Positions 7,087 through 17,464 are shown, numbered from the stretch's first letter. The stretch: 64,000 nt of DNA from Xylanibacter ruminicola (GCF_900107775.1 NZ_FNRF01000001.1:682001-746000), one strand, 5' to 3'. Program-made: numbers and translations. Notes: generated from the letters alone by a model not told the origin.

Positions 7087-8991
7087 TTAATTGATAACGG
7101 CTATTTTACAAACGGTACCTTTCTTACCATCCGATGTAGCTGTTATCACCATATAAACACCGCTTGCTACGCGTTTTCCTTGCTTATTACAGCAATTCCA
7201 GTTAAACATACCGCCATTACTACGTCCTTCGGCTACAATGGTGCCAGTGGCTGTTGTAATCTTCACATCGGCATCGTAGCTTAATCCAGTAATAGTAACC
7301 AAGCCAGTATAATCGGGTGTAACAGGGTTGGGATAAGCTATCACGTTATCTTTAGTCATCTGCTCGTTGGGTTCTACAGCATTGCTCTGGTACGAACATA
7401 AACCATTATCCGAGAGGAAGAAAACCTCGCCCGATTGTGGATTGATGGCGATAGACGAGATGTTGTTATAAAGCAGCTTTGAATTATCGGTAGTAAAGCT
7501 CTTTTCTTGTATCAAATTATCTGACGAAATGAGGAAAATGCCAGCGCCATCTGTGCCAAACCATTTACGATTTCCACCATCTACGGCAATGCTGTTGATG
7601 GCTACTCCATTCAACAAATAGTCAGCATAATTCGTACCATCGTTACGTGGCACTTTAACCTGATAGAAGGTTACTGATGACTGTCCGATTTCTGACTCCT
7701 GAATCATAAACGGACCAACATCTGTACCTATCCACATATTACCTTCTTTATCTTCGGCAATACAGTTGGTGTGGTAGATGGCATATTTGGTATAGTCTTG
7801 ATTAATAATCTGGTCGTATTTCAGTATCACGTCTTGATTGGTATCGTAGCAGAATACTGATGGATTCTGCCAAAAGTTGTTTGTAAACCAAAGCAGTCCA
7901 CGACTATCAAACATCATATTTGAAAGTCCTGATACTGTAATTCCATTCTCATCGGTAAGCTCTTGGTGGTGATGACTAATCCATTCCTTATCGCTTGTAA
8001 GCTCCAATAAGCTAACCCCGTTAGCCAAACTGTTAAGTACCCAGAGATTACCTTTAGCATCGAACTTTATACCTAATATTAATAGGTAATCGTTACCAAG
8101 TTGCTTACCTCTGTCGATGGCAGCCATCAGCGGACTGTTATCCTTATTATAATAGGTAATAAGCTTACCGTTCTTAAATTCGTAGAGTCCGCATCTACCT
8201 CCGGCAAACACATGTTCTGGGTCGTTAGGATCGGCATCAATACAGCAGATATCTACATAAGCGTAGCCTGTTATCTCGTTTATCTGCTCCTGATACAGCG
8301 TCCAGTTGTTACCATCATACACCTGAATGGTGCCTGGAAGGGTATTATCGGGCATTGCAGGCAAGAAATAGCCACCTGTGGTATATAGCTTGTTATTGAT
8401 GAATTTCGACTGGTAGAAACGGTTATAAGCTGGTCCGCCTGGATTAAGGGTTGATACGGTAGCGATATACTGATTGTAATCATCCTGATAAGGTTGCAGA
8501 TTGTGCGTATAATCGGGATGATTCTTAGTATAAGTCTCTGATATCTCAGCCTTCAGCATGTTTACTTTAATGATAGCAAAACTAGTGGTGAGATAAGCGT
8601 ACACGTCATCGATAGAGATGGCTGTAACCGTTTTATCCTCGGTTATCGATTTGGTATAGAGGGCTGAGATATTAATAATGTCGCCATCGGGTTCTATTAA
8701 GTCGATATTCGAGTTTTCGTAAACGGCTATCAATCGCTTGGCTTTTTGATTCCAGGCTATATGAGTGATGCGGGTATCACTTAACCCGTTTACTTTATCA
8801 TAGGTTGTGATACTCGCATCATTAAGATTATACTGATAAAGACCGTTCGATGCCAGCACAAACAGCTCATTGTCGGTCTTGCATATCTGTTGAACATCGT
8901 AATAGGCCAGATAGTTGCGCCATGTACCTATTTGCGCTGTTGCCATAAAGCAATAGCATACTGTAAATACGATGGCTAGCAACCTCTTCAT
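7087..8991 (-). CDS. porZ: PorZ-like type IX secretion beta-propeller protein
   Basis: A 634-residue exported protein. A signal peptide ending near ATAQ is followed by 'IGTWRNYLAYYDVQQI', the N-terminus typical of PorZ. Then come two beta-propeller regions with repeated 'NELFVLASNGLYQYN', 'GNLWVLNS', 'GLLWFTNN', 'NMWIGTDVG' and 'RKWFGTDGAGIF' blades. The last ~85 residues ('AYPNPVTPDYTGLVTITG ... GVYMV ... KIAVIN') form a type-A T9SS C-terminal sorting domain. PorZ works with the surface PorU/PorV attachment complex that processes T9SS cargo. The gene starts 3 nt after the yitT-rdgB stop and closes the leuS operon. A generic two-component-regulator propeller protein is the alternative. Confidence 0.75.
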   Translation of the reverse strand: MKRLLAIVFTVCYCFMATAQIGTWRNYLAYYDVQQICKTDNELFVLASNGLYQYNLNDASITTYDKVNGLSDTRITHIAWNQKAKRLIAVYENSNIDLIEPDGDIINISALYTKSITEDKTVTAISIDDVYAYLTTSFAIIKVNMLKAEISETYTKNHPDYTHNLQPYQDDYNQYIATVSTLNPGGPAYNRFYQSKFINNKLYTTGGYFLPAMPDNTLPGTIQVYDGNNWTLYQEQINEITGYAYVDICCIDADPNDPEHVFAGGRCGLYEFKNGKLITYYNKDNSPLMAAIDRGKQLGNDYLLILGIKFDAKGNLWVLNSLANGVSLLELTSDKEWISHHHQELTDENGITVSGLSNMMFDSRGLLWFTNNFWQNPSVFCYDTNQDVILKYDQIINQDYTKYAIYHTNCIAEDKEGNMWIGTDVGPFMIQESEIGQSSVTFYQVKVPRNDGTNYADYLLNGVAINSIAVDGGNRKWFGTDGAGIFLISSDNLIQEKSFTTDNSKLLYNNISSIAINPQSGEVFFLSDNGLCSYQSNAVEPNEQMTKDNVIAYPNPVTPDYTGLVTITGLSYDADVKITTATGTIVAEGRSNGGMFNWNCCNKQGKRVASGVYMVITATSDGKKGTVCKIAVIN

Positions 8992-8994
8992 ACG

Positions 8995-10515
8995 CTACCT
9001 TTTTAATAGATAATCAGCCAGCTTTTGTACGGCTTTGGCGCGATGACTGATGTTGTTCTTAATACCTGTGCCCAACTCGGCAAATGTCTTGTTATAGCCA
9101 TCAGGCATAAAGATTGGATCGTATCCAAAACCTTCACCACCTCTTTTGCTTTCGGTGATAACACCGTTTACGATACCATCAAAGGTAGTTACCTTTCCAT
9201 CGATGATAAGGGCGATAACGGTGCGGAATCGGGCTTTACGATTATCGTTGTTCTCGAGTTCGGAGAGCAGCTTTTTCATGTTAGCCTCAGAGTCGTGACC
9301 TACACCGCCGGCATATCTGGCACTATATACACCAGGTGCACCTCCAAGGGCATCAACTTCCAAGCCTGTATCATCGGCAAAGCAGTTAACATGATACTTA
9401 TCGTAAACCCACTGGGCTTTTATAAGGGCATTATCCTTCAGTGTCTGACCCTTCTCAGGTATGTCGTCGTGACAACCTATTTCGCCAAGCGATAGCACTT
9501 CGAACTTGTTGCCAAGAATCTTTCTAACCTCGCTCAGCTTATTCAGATTATTGGTGGCAAATACTATTTTCATTTTTTTCTGTTCTTCTCTCTTCTTAAC
9601 TTTTACTTTCATCTCATCGAAGCCTTCGCCATATACACCGATTACGCTCGACTGCGATACAAACGCATTGGGGTCGATCATCTTAATGAGACGGAAGATA
9701 TAAATACTCTCGTTCTTTCGGGCCAGGATACAAAGCACTTTTACTTGTTTTCCTGTGTACCATCCGTGACCATCCAGAATAGTTACACCATGCTTGGTTT
9801 CGGTACCGATAGCATTGGCTATCTCCTGCCATTTACGGGTGAAAATCATGAACTGTACCGACTGGCGACGGGCATTCATCACGTAATCCAATACATAGTT
9901 CTCCATCGCCATCACGCAGAAACCGAACATAACCTTATGGGCACGTTCGAGATAGGTGCCGAACTGGGGGAAGAACATACACGAACCAATGATACAGAAG
10001 TCGGCAGCAATCAGTACGTTACCCAGCGATACGGCAGGATGGTACTTGTTGACTGATGCAGCTATGATATCGGTACCACCTGTTGAACCGTTATGCAAGA
10101 ATACGGTGGCCAGCGCGATACCTGTAATCACACAGCCGATAATCATCGACATAAAGTCCTGTCCCTCGCCCATGAGCTTAAACGGCAAGCCGTTTTCCTG
10201 CTTAGGAATAATATCCTGAGCAAACTTCAACATGAAGTAAAGCGTAAAAATGGCAAAAATGGTCTTCATCAGGAACTTATAGCCTAATATCTTCAAGGCA
10301 ACCACCAATAATATGCCGTTGATAATGATATAGGTATTTTCCAAATGGAAACCTGTGGCGTAGTAAATAATAGCTGATAAACCAGTTACGCCTCCAGCAA
10401 CAATCTGATATGGCATCAGGAATACTGTAAAGGCGATGGTATAGAGAAGAAGGCCAAGGGCTATAAACATATAGTCCTTGACCTCATTCCAAATCATCTT
10501 GTGATCGATAGTCAT
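8995..10515 (-). CDS. YitT-family membrane protein fused in frame to RdgB/HAM1 nucleotide pyrophosphatase
   Basis: A 506-codon reading frame made of two normally separate proteins. Residues 1-~300 are a YitT/DUF161 membrane protein (five to six hydrophobic helices, '[16 protein letters not shown]', '[12 protein letters not shown]') with the soluble DUF2179 domain ('[24 protein letters not shown]'). From residue 315 the sequence is a complete 192-residue non-canonical purine NTP pyrophosphatase ([16 protein letters not shown], '[25 protein letters not shown]', 'GFGYDPIF', '[10 protein letters not shown]'), which removes ITP/XTP from nucleotide pools. The joint '[11 protein letters not shown]' has a seven-A run and an internal ATG at 9573, so RdgB may also be made separately. 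The gene overlaps leuS by 1 nt (TAATG). A lost stop codon or a sequencing slip in the A run could also explain the fusion. Confidence 0.85.
   Translation of the reverse strand: MTIDHKMIWNEVKDYMFIALGLLLYTIAFTVFLMPYQIVAGGVTGLSAIIYYATGFHLENTYIIINGILLVVALKILGYKFLMKTIFAIFTLYFMLKFAQDIIPKQENGLPFKLMGEGQDFMSMIIGCVITGIALATVFLHNGSTGGTDIIAASVNKYHPAVSLGNVLIAADFCIIGSCMFFPQFGTYLERAHKVMFGFCVMAMENYVLDYVMNARRQSVQFMIFTRKWQEIANAIGTETKHGVTILDGHGWYTGKQVKVLCILARKNESIYIFRLIKMIDPNAFVSQSSVIGVYGEGFDEMKVKVKKREEQKKMKIVFATNNLNKLSEVRKILGNKFEVLSLGEIGCHDDIPEKGQTLKDNALIKAQWVYDKYHVNCFADDTGLEVDALGGAPGVYSARYAGGVGHDSEANMKKLLSELENNDNRKARFRTVIALIIDGKVTTFDGIVNGVITESKRGGEGFGYDPIFMPDGYNKTFAELGTGIKNNISHRAKAVQKLADYLLKR
9571..9590 (-). 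other. rdgB: Possible internal start of rdgB within the fusion
   Basis: On the minus strand the purine stretch AGAGAAGAACAGAAAAAAA directly precedes ATG at 9573, where full-length homologues of RdgB begin (MKIVFATNN). An independent product would be 8995..9573, 192 residues, the normal RdgB length. Confidence 0.45.
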
Positions 10516-13337
10516 TATTTCTTTAATACAATGTTCACCATACGCTTAGGGACGATGATAACCTTTGCTACCTGGAAACCTTCGAGGTACTTCTGAGCGC
10601 GCTCATCGGCCAGTACAGCCTCCTCGATGGTCTTATTGTCGGCATCAGCAGGGAAAGTCATATCAAAGCGAGTTTTACCATTAAAGGCAACACCAAGTTT
10701 GGCCTCACTTTCAACCAGATATTTCTCTTCCCACTTTGGCCACTGTGAGTCGCATACACTACCCTGCTCACCCAGCATCTCCCACAGCTCTTCGGCCATA
10801 TGGGGTGCAAATGGAGCAATCAGTATAACGAGAGTCTTCAGCATCTCCTTGTTCTTACACTTCTGCTGGCCCAGCTCGTTCACGCAGATCATGAAGGCCG
10901 AGATAGATGTGTTATAGCTGAATGTCTCGATATCGGTAGATACTTTCTTGATAAGCTTGTGTATGCTCTTCAGGTTCTCGGGTGTAGCAGCACCCTCGTC
11001 GAATCCATTCTGGAAGAGGTTCCAGAACTTCTTCAGGAAGCGGTGACAACCATCGATACCGTTGGTATCCCAAGGCTTACTCTGCTCAACAGGACCCAGG
11101 AACATTTCGTAAAGACGCAGGGTGTCGGCACCATACTTCTCTACAATCATATCGGGATTAACCACATTGAACATCGACTTCGACATCTTCTCGATAGCCC
11201 AACCACAGATGTATTTGCCATCTTCGAGGATGAACTCAGCATTGTTATAATCCGGGCGCCAAGCCTTAAAGGCCTCAATGTCCAGAATATCAGCCGATAC
11301 GATGTTTACATCTACGTGGATAGGAGTAGTTTCCTTGTAGTTCTTTCTCAGGTTCAGACTTACGAACTTACCCTTATCGGCACCCTCGTCCTCGATACGA
11401 TATACGAAGTTAGAACGACCCTGAATCATACCCTGGTTAACCAGCTTCTTGAATGGCTCGTCCTCGCAGCTGTAACCTGAATCAAAGAGGAACTTATTCC
11501 AGAAACGTGAGTAAATCAGGTGACCGGTAGCGTGCTCGGTACCACCTACGTACAAGTCTACGTTACGCCAGTACTCATCTGCATCCTTGCTAACAAGAGC
11601 CTGCTCGTTCTTGGGATCCATATAGCGCAGATAGTAGGCTGATGAGCCTGCGAAACCAGGCATGGTGTTCAGCTCGAGTGGGAATACGGTCTTGTTGTCG
11701 ATCTCATCCTTCGATACCACCTTGTCGGTCTTAGTATCCCAAGCCCACATCTTAGCGCGTCCCAATGGTGGCTCACCAGTCTCGGTTGGTTTGTACTCAT
11801 CAATCTCAGGCAACTCGAGAGGCAGACACTCCTTTGGAATCATGTAAGGCATGTCGTCCTTGTAGTAAACAGGGAATGGCTCACCCCAGTAGCGCTGACG
11901 TGAGAAGATGGCATCGCGCAAACGGTAGTTAACCTTTACACGTCCCAAGCCCTGCTCGGTAACATATTTCTTGGTGGCAGCGATGGCCTCCTTAACAGTC
12001 AAACCATTCAAACTGAACTTAGCTGATGAAGAGTTGCAAACAATACCCTCCTTGGCATCGTAGCTCTCCTCGCTTACGTCAGCACCCTCAATCAGTGGGA
12101 TGATGGGCAGGTTGAAGTGCTTGGCAAAGGCGTAGTCGCGACTATCGTGAGCAGGTACAGCCATAATGGCACCTGTACCATAGCCTGCCAGTACATATTC
12201 TGAAATCCAGATGGGGATCTTTTCGTCGGTAAATGGATTGATAGCGTAGCTACCTGAGAACACACCTGTTACCTTGTGGTCCATCTGGCGCTCACGCTCT
12301 GTGCGCTTCTTTACATAAGCCAGGTACTCATCTACTGCAGCTTTCTGGTCGGCAGTTGTCAGCTCGGCTACGAGATCTGATTCAGGAGCCAGCACCATGA
12401 AGGTTACACCAAACATAGTATCGGCACGAGTGGTAAAGATGGTAAAGTGCTTATCGCTGTCGGCAACGTTAAACTCAACCTCAGTACCCTCTGAACGTCC
12501 AATCCAGTTGCGCTGGGTTTCCTTCAGCGAGTCGGTCCAGTCGATAGTATCAAGTCCGTCAAGCAGTCGCTGAGCGTAAGCCGATACACGCAGACACCAC
12601 TGGCGCATCTTCTTCTGCTCTACAGGATAACCACCACGCTCTGATACACCGTTAATAACCTCGTCGTTGGCAAGTACGGTACCAAGTGCAGGGCACCAGT
12701 TAACCATTGTCTCGGCCAAATAGGCTATACGGTAGTTCATCAATACCTCCTGCTTTTTCTTCTCCGAGAAGGCATTCCACTCGGCAGCAGTAAAGTGCAG
12801 CTCCTCTGTACCAAGAGCATTACAGTTCTCGGTACCCATCAGCTCAAAGTGCTCAATCAGCTTGATGGTAGGCTGGGCCTTGTGCGATGAAGTGCTGAAG
12901 TAACTCTTGAACATGCGCTGGAAGGCCCACTGGGTCCACTTATAGTAGATAGGATCACAAGTACGAACCTCGCGCTCCCAGTCGAAACTGAAACCGATTT
13001 TATCCAGCTGCGAGCGGTAACGGTTAATGTTGTCGAAGGTGGTCTTCTCAGGGTGCTGACCAGTCTGGATAGCGTACTGCTCGGCGGGCAGTCCGTAAGC
13101 ATCGTAACCCATGGGGTTCAGTACGTTATATCCCTGCTGACGCTTGTAGCGGGCATAGATATCACTGGCGATATAGCCAAGTGGGTGACCTACGTGCAAA
13201 CCTGCTCCTGATGGGTAGGGGAACATGTTCAATACATAGAATTTCTTCTTGTTCTTGTCTTCCACCACACGATAGGTTCCATTCTCAACCCATCGCTTCT
13301 GCCATTTCTGTTCGATGTCTCTGAAATTGTAATCCAT
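10515..13337 (-). CDS. leuS: Leucyl-tRNA synthetase
   Basis: A 940-residue class I synthetase charging tRNA-Leu. The HIGH motif appears as HVGH at residues 48-51 ('[16 protein letters not shown]'). The CP1 editing domain follows ('[21 protein letters not shown]', '[12 protein letters not shown]'), then the KMSKS motif ('[14 protein letters not shown]') near residue 715. The C-terminal anticodon-binding region ends in '...[18 protein letters not shown]'. The insertion-rich length is usual for Bacteroidota LeuRS. It has a strong promoter at 13383-13414 and is followed without gap by yitT-rdgB and porZ. Confidence 0.97.
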   Translation of the reverse strand: MDYNFRDIEQKWQKRWVENGTYRVVEDKNKKKFYVLNMFPYPSGAGLHVGHPLGYIASDIYARYKRQQGYNVLNPMGYDAYGLPAEQYAIQTGQHPEKTTFDNINRYRSQLDKIGFSFDWEREVRTCDPIYYKWTQWAFQRMFKSYFSTSSHKAQPTIKLIEHFELMGTENCNALGTEELHFTAAEWNAFSEKKKQEVLMNYRIAYLAETMVNWCPALGTVLANDEVINGVSERGGYPVEQKKMRQWCLRVSAYAQRLLDGLDTIDWTDSLKETQRNWIGRSEGTEVEFNVADSDKHFTIFTTRADTMFGVTFMVLAPESDLVAELTTADQKAAVDEYLAYVKKRTERERQMDHKVTGVFSGSYAINPFTDEKIPIWISEYVLAGYGTGAIMAVPAHDSRDYAFAKHFNLPIIPLIEGADVSEESYDAKEGIVCNSSSAKFSLNGLTVKEAIAATKKYVTEQGLGRVKVNYRLRDAIFSRQRYWGEPFPVYYKDDMPYMIPKECLPLELPEIDEYKPTETGEPPLGRAKMWAWDTKTDKVVSKDEIDNKTVFPLELNTMPGFAGSSAYYLRYMDPKNEQALVSKDADEYWRNVDLYVGGTEHATGHLIYSRFWNKFLFDSGYSCEDEPFKKLVNQGMIQGRSNFVYRIEDEGADKGKFVSLNLRKNYKETTPIHVDVNIVSADILDIEAFKAWRPDYNNAEFILEDGKYICGWAIEKMSKSMFNVVNPDMIVEKYGADTLRLYEMFLGPVEQSKPWDTNGIDGCHRFLKKFWNLFQNGFDEGAATPENLKSIHKLIKKVSTDIETFSYNTSISAFMICVNELGQQKCKNKEMLKTLVILIAPFAPHMAEELWEMLGEQGSVCDSQWPKWEEKYLVESEAKLGVAFNGKTRFDMTFPADADNKTIEEAVLADERAQKYLEGFQVAKVIIVPKRMVNIVLKK

Positions 13338-13382
13338 TGTATCTATATATTATTTTGTTTCCGTACATTATTAATGCGGGTG

Positions 13383-13414
13383 CAAAGTTAGTGCAAATCG
13401 CAGAAAAAACCAAA
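13383..13414 (-). promoter_or_regulatory. leuS operon promoter
   Basis: On the minus strand TTTG (13411-13414), a 20-bp spacer, then TAACTTTG (13383-13390), a full consensus match. The leader is about 40 nt. Confidence 0.8.
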
Positions 13415-13448
13415 TTTAATAAGCAAAATATTGTTTCAGTCATCACGA

Positions 13449-14432
13449 TTATAACAGATGTAGCAAATATATGCCCAAACAAACTATCATAACAATGAGT
13501 GTTATGCCTGCAATTGTAAGCAGTACAAAGGCGCCTATCAGTTTGGCGATGGTGCGCTTGTAACTAAATCCGAACAGCTGTTTCATCGGTACGATAGAAA
13601 GTATATACGATAGTAATTCTATCGCCGTAGATTTTCCTGGCAAGAAAAAGCTGCCAGCTGTACTAATAATTGTCATCATATTTGTGATATATACCATCGC
13701 TACGAAACACTCCGAATAACGTAAGTCTGGTATATTAGGATTCTTGTGGAAAAACAGGTATAATGGTAATGAAAGCGTGATAAGCCAAAGGAAAGAAACT
13801 AGAGTTTGGTTGTCGATAATCCAATTTACGATGTTTTCTAATTTCTTTAAAATTTTTGTTTCAATCGATTCGCCGTTAATATTGATGACTTTATTATGCT
13901 TGTTTTGGGCTGTTTGAACGATGATGGGTTTTCCGATAATGTCAAACGTATCAGTAACGATTTTGTTAGCATCGGTTTCGTTTATTTGGGTATTGGTATT
14001 TATATCATTCAATCCCTGTACAGACTCTTTCTTGGTTTTATTGATGGTATTTTCAAACTTCACATTAAGGCCCGATTCTACCAGAACCGAGAGGGCTATT
14101 AATAGGAAGAACATCTTGAAAGGAGGGAAATACGCCATCTGCATACCGTTCAGATAGTCGCGAATCATATAGCCAGGTCGCAGCAACAAATCGCGAATGG
14201 TACGGAACATGCCTCGGTTGCCTAATCCCCACACATCGAGAAACAACAGAAAAGCCGACTTGAACGAGTAACGACCGATGGCAGCTTTCTGTCCGCATCT
14301 GGGGCAGTAGTTGCCATGAAACTCTGTGCCGCAAGTGGCACAAACATGCTTCTCGGCCGATAGCTTCACCACCTCGTGAGGCTTTATCTGCCAAGCTTTA
14401 AACTTTTCGTATTTTTCTTTTAACTGTTCCAT
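13449..14432 (-). CDS. DUF3667-family zinc-ribbon membrane protein
   Basis: A 327-residue protein beginning MEQLKEKYEKFKAW. A zinc ribbon (CATCGTEFHGNYCPRCGQK, residues ~31-49) is followed by the conserved block 'GLGNRGMFRTIRDLLLRPGYMIRDYLNG', then 'MAYFPPFKMFFLLIALSVL' and four further hydrophobic segments toward the C-terminus. This is the DUF3667 layout; its role is unknown. The start at 14432 is preferred over an upstream ATG at 14474 because the -7 element TACCTTTG at 14441-14448 lies between them. Monocistronic. Confidence 0.75.
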   Translation of the reverse strand: MEQLKEKYEKFKAWQIKPHEVVKLSAEKHVCATCGTEFHGNYCPRCGQKAAIGRYSFKSAFLLFLDVWGLGNRGMFRTIRDLLLRPGYMIRDYLNGMQMAYFPPFKMFFLLIALSVLVESGLNVKFENTINKTKKESVQGLNDINTNTQINETDANKIVTDTFDIIGKPIIVQTAQNKHNKVININGESIETKILKKLENIVNWIIDNQTLVSFLWLITLSLPLYLFFHKNPNIPDLRYSECFVAMVYITNMMTIISTAGSFFLPGKSTAIELLSYILSIVPMKQLFGFSYKRTIAKLIGAFVLLTIAGITLIVMIVCLGIYLLHLL

Positions 14433-14440
14433 TACGTTTG

Positions 14441-14448
14441 CAAAGGTA
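14441..14448 (-). promoter_or_regulatory. -7 element of the DUF3667 gene promoter
   Basis: TACCTTTG on the minus strand, 8 nt before the chosen ATG. No clear -33 TTTG at the right distance. Confidence 0.5.
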
Positions 14449-14520
14449 ACAAAAATATGTTTTAAATGTATCATCCATATATTAGAATTGTATCATCGGC
14501 TGTTATTTTTTCTAAAATTC

Positions 14521-14551
14521 TTTGTGATTTCGGGATTAAGTTATAACTTTG
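14521..14551 (+). promoter_or_regulatory. Promoter of the isomerase-family gene
   Basis: TTTG (14521-14524), a 19-bp spacer, then TAACTTTG (14544-14551). The leader is about 40 nt. Confidence 0.8.
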
Positions 14552-14597
14552 TGGCTTGAAACGAAAATCATTACTTTATTAACAAACTCATTTTAAT

Positions 14598-16094
14598 ATG
14601 AACAACGTACCTAAAATTAAAGTTGGAATCGTCGCTGTATCTCGCGACTGTTTTCCTGAGTCATTAGCTGTTAACCGTCGTAAGGCTGTTATCGCTGCGT
14701 ATGAGAAGAAATTCGGTAAGGATGGCATCTACGAGTGCCCTATCTGCATTGTTGAGAGCGAAATCCACATGCAGCAGGCCCTCGAGGATATCAATAAGGC
14801 AGGATGTAATGCACTCTGTGTATATCTTGGTAACTTCGGTCCTGAGATTTCTGAGACCATGCTGGCTAAGTATTTCAATGGCCCTGCTATGTTCTGTGCT
14901 GCTGCCGAGGAAACTCAGAACGACCTGATTGATGGTCGTGGCGATGCTTACTGTGGTATGCTGAATGCCAGCCACGCTCTGTCTCTGCGTAAGACTCGTG
15001 CTTACATCCCAGAGGAGCCAGTTGGTGATGCTGACCACTGTGCAGAGCTCATCCACGAGTTCCTGCCAATCGCTCGCGCTATCGTTGGTCTGCAGAACCT
15101 GAAGATTATCAGCTTCGGTCCTCGTCCAAACAACTTCCTGGCTTGTAACGCTCCTATCCGTGCCCTGTATGATCTCGATGTTGAAATCGAGGAGAACTCA
15201 GAGCTCGACCTGCTGGAGTCGTTCCAGAAGCACCAGGGCGATCCACGTATCGACGATGTAGTGAAGGATATGGCTAATGAGCTGGGTGCTGGCAACAAGA
15301 TTCCTTCTGTTCTGCCTAAGCTCGCTCAGTATGAGCTCACTCTGACCGACTGGATCGAGGCTCACAAGGGCTGCCGCCAGTTCGTATCACTCACCACCAA
15401 GTGCTGGCCTGCTTTCCAGACCATGTTTGGTTTCGTTCCTTGCTATGTAAACAGCCGTCTCACCAGCCGCGGTATCCCCGTTAGCTGCGAGGTTGATATC
15501 TACGGAACACTGTCTGAGTTCATCGGTACTTGCATCACAGAGGATGCCGTTACACTGCTCGACATCAACAACACCGTTCCTAACGATATGTACGAGGAGA
15601 GCATCAAGGGCAAGAAGTTCCTGTGCGACGAGTACACCGACAAGGAGATCTTCATGGGCTTCCACTGTGGTAACACCGCTTCTTCTAAGGTTTGCAACTG
15701 CAGCATGTGCTTCCAGCGCATCATGGCACGCGCTCTGCCTGTAGAGGTAACAAACGGTACTCTCGAGGGCGACATCAAGCCAGGCAAGGCTACTATCTAT
15801 CGTCTGCAGAGCACAGCCGACACCAAGCTCCGCGCTTACATCGCTCAGGGTGAGGTTATTCCTGTAGCTACACGCTCATTCGGTTCTATCGGTATCTTCG
15901 GTGTTAAGAACATGAGCCGCTTCTATCGTCACGTGCTCATCGAGAAGCACTACCCACACCACTGCGCTGTGATGTTCGATCACGCTGGTAAGTACCTGTG
16001 GGAGGTTCTCAAGTACATGGGCATCCCCGTTGACGAGATCGATTACAACTTCCCTAAGGGTAACTTCTACCCAACAGAGAATCCATTCGCATAA
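14598..16094 (+). CDS. L-fucose/L-arabinose isomerase-family protein
   Basis: A 498-residue cytosolic protein with the overall pattern of the fucose isomerase superfamily: an N-terminal Rossmann-like domain ('KVGIVAVSRDCFPESLAVNRR', 'CNALCVYLGNFGPEISETMLAKYF') and a C-terminal domain with 'CEVDIYGTLSEFIGTCI', 'LLDINN', 'FHCGNTASSKVC' and 'IPVATRSFGSIGIFGV'. Such enzymes interconvert aldoses and ketoses. Metal-binding acidic residues are likely in the EVD and LLDIN motifs, but the true sugar is unknown. Codons are strongly C-ending (TTC, AAC, ATC, CGT), unlike the neighbours, suggesting high expression. A diverged copy of its last ~38 codons plus terminator occurs 4.3 kb downstream (20355-20521). 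Confidence 0.75.
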   Translation: MNNVPKIKVGIVAVSRDCFPESLAVNRRKAVIAAYEKKFGKDGIYECPICIVESEIHMQQALEDINKAGCNALCVYLGNFGPEISETMLAKYFNGPAMFCAAAEETQNDLIDGRGDAYCGMLNASHALSLRKTRAYIPEEPVGDADHCAELIHEFLPIARAIVGLQNLKIISFGPRPNNFLACNAPIRALYDLDVEIEENSELDLLESFQKHQGDPRIDDVVKDMANELGAGNKIPSVLPKLAQYELTLTDWIEAHKGCRQFVSLTTKCWPAFQTMFGFVPCYVNSRLTSRGIPVSCEVDIYGTLSEFIGTCITEDAVTLLDINNTVPNDMYEESIKGKKFLCDEYTDKEIFMGFHCGNTASSKVCNCSMCFQRIMARALPVEVTNGTLEGDIKPGKATIYRLQSTADTKLRAYIAQGEVIPVATRSFGSIGIFGVKNMSRFYRHVLIEKHYPHHCAVMFDHAGKYLWEVLKYMGIPVDEIDYNFPKGNFYPTENPFA

Positions 16095-16115
16095 GCGATA
16101 CATTCTAAATAATAA

Positions 16116-16145
16116 AGCCGCAACTTTCAAGGTTGCGGCTTTTTT
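16116..16145 (+). terminator. Terminator after the isomerase gene
   Basis: A 9-bp perfect stem AGCCGCAAC / GTTGCGGCT (16116-16124, 16132-16140) followed by a T run on the plus strand. A weaker T-rich stretch on the other side may serve the convergent lipoprotein gene. Confidence 0.85.
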
Positions 16146-16168
16146 GATTTATATAAATTGTGATAGGA

Positions 16169-17089
16169 TTACTTCCACTTAAGGTTGTAAGTTGTCTCTT
16201 CGGTATTTTCGCCTTCAACAACCTTGACAACGACCTTAGTAACAAGGTTGTTGCTATCCAAGGTGTATTTTGCAGTAATGGTTCTTGTGACATCATTTCC
16301 TTCTTCTTTCCAAGTTCTAACCAACTTCTCAGGCAGATACTCAGGCATTGCGCCAAGTTTGTCGAAGATAGGAGCTGATTCAGCCAAATCCTCTACATAG
16401 AAAGGAAGCTCAAAGACTCCACCACCATAGAAGAAGATATTAGCAAGAACGCCAGCCTTAACTGTACCATAGGTTACGGTGTAATTATTTACATCTTCTT
16501 TTTCTTCTTGGTCATTCAGTTCATATCTTTCGTAACTAGCAATAACATTTTCATTCCAAGAAAAATCAAATAATTCATCAGTTTCCATTTCACCTGACTC
16601 TTCATTTTTCTCCCAGGCCTTGAAACCAATCAGTTTACCATCCTTATAGGTAAACTCATCGTAGCCATAATCATCTGCATATTTTGTAACAACACCATCG
16701 GTAAGGGTATAGACCTTAGTCTCTACATTATCGTCTCTTTTGGCCTTTACGGTTATTTTATCAGTTTCATAGGTAAAGGTGCATGATAATCCTTCGTAAG
16801 AATCACCTGTAAATGGATCTACGCTTTTATAAGCAGCTTTTGTAACCTTACCATCATCACCATAAGTGAAAGCAAGAACGCCGTTATTGCCCTCAGATTC
16901 AACCGAAATCTCAGAAAGAATACCCTTAATCTCTGTTGGTGTCTCAGGTGTCTCTGGCTCATCAGGAGTAGTTGGAGTCTCTGGAGTAATTGGGTTGTCA
17001 CCTACACCACCAAGACCTTCTGTACAAGCGCACAATGTGAAACCTGCGATGAGTAAACTCATCGAAACTGACATGAATTTTGTTTTCAT
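16169..17089 (-). CDS. Lipoprotein, possibly DUF4595-like
   Basis: A 306-residue protein with a lipoprotein signal (MKTKFMSVSMSLLIAGFTLCAC, lipid-attached Cys after LCA). A Pro/Thr/Glu-rich linker (residues ~30-52, 'TPETPTTPDEPETPETPTE') follows. The remainder is made of repeating beta-hairpin units such as 'LAFTYGDDGKVTKAAY', 'EFTYKDGKLIGFKAW' and 'AKYTLDSNNLVTKVVVKVV'. Those units resemble DUF4595-type proteins; this is a guess. It should be a periplasmic or surface lipoprotein. It is preceded by a ~370-nt leader holding a structured RNA-like element and its own -7 box. Confidence 0.6.
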   Translation of the reverse strand: MKTKFMSVSMSLLIAGFTLCACTEGLGGVGDNPITPETPTTPDEPETPETPTEIKGILSEISVESEGNNGVLAFTYGDDGKVTKAAYKSVDPFTGDSYEGLSCTFTYETDKITVKAKRDDNVETKVYTLTDGVVTKYADDYGYDEFTYKDGKLIGFKAWEKNEESGEMETDELFDFSWNENVIASYERYELNDQEEKEDVNNYTVTYGTVKAGVLANIFFYGGGVFELPFYVEDLAESAPIFDKLGAMPEYLPEKLVRTWKEEGNDVTRTITAKYTLDSNNLVTKVVVKVVEGENTEETTYNLKWK

Positions 17090-17140
17090 ACTTTTAAAAT
17101 TTAATTGTTTAACGGATAATATTTATTCCAAATAGGTTCT

Positions 17141-17400
17141 CATACAGGCACATGAGTGTGAGCCTTCTTGACATCCCTAGTCAGAAGGTTCTGGAATACC
17201 TGTATGCGTAAGAATGAAAATCGGCTCACACCTGCAGGTATATATGTGAGCCGACTCCATAGCGGAGTTAGCGGTATATATGCTACTGCAGGAGAAGCAG
17301 CTTTCAGTCTTCTCGCCCGCATACTTTGAATTTTCCAGATTCTCTGACGGGTCAAAGCTTATTAGCTCTCCTCGAAAACAATGGCTATTTCTAACCATTG
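17141..17400 (-). ncRNA. Structured RNA-like leader or small RNA, unknown family
   Basis: Read on the minus strand, five helices can be drawn. A 9-bp hairpin closed by a GAAA tetraloop (17379-17400) pairs fully only on this strand, because one mismatch becomes G-U. Next are GAGAAG/CTTCTC (17292-17314) and ACTCC/GGAGT (17254-17268). A perfect 9-bp helix TGTGAGCCG/CGGCTCACA follows (17222-17253). Last is a compound helix, CATACAGG/CCTGTATG (17141-17148, 17199-17206), enclosing CCTTCT-GAC/GTC-AGAAGG (17163-17188). A -7 box lies just upstream at 17465-17472. It could be a cis-regulatory leader of the lipoprotein gene, a stand-alone small RNA, or a dispersed repeat. A 86-codon reading frame (17177..17437) overlaps it; I do not call it a gene. 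Confidence 0.5.
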
Positions 17401-17464
17401 GTGAAAAGGTATAATATTTTTCTGAATTAAGTTGCATTGTGAGCCGAAAAATTTAATTTCGGTG

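Noticed and set aside
17140..17355. 71-codon minus-strand frame in the structured element
   Set aside because: Overlaps another frame and most helices; basic low-complexity product, no support for translation.
17141..17400. tmRNA, RNase P RNA or SRP RNA as identity of the structured element
   Set aside because: No tRNA-like CCA end or tag frame, no RNase P GAGGAAAGTC-type core, and no SRP GGAA-type domain.
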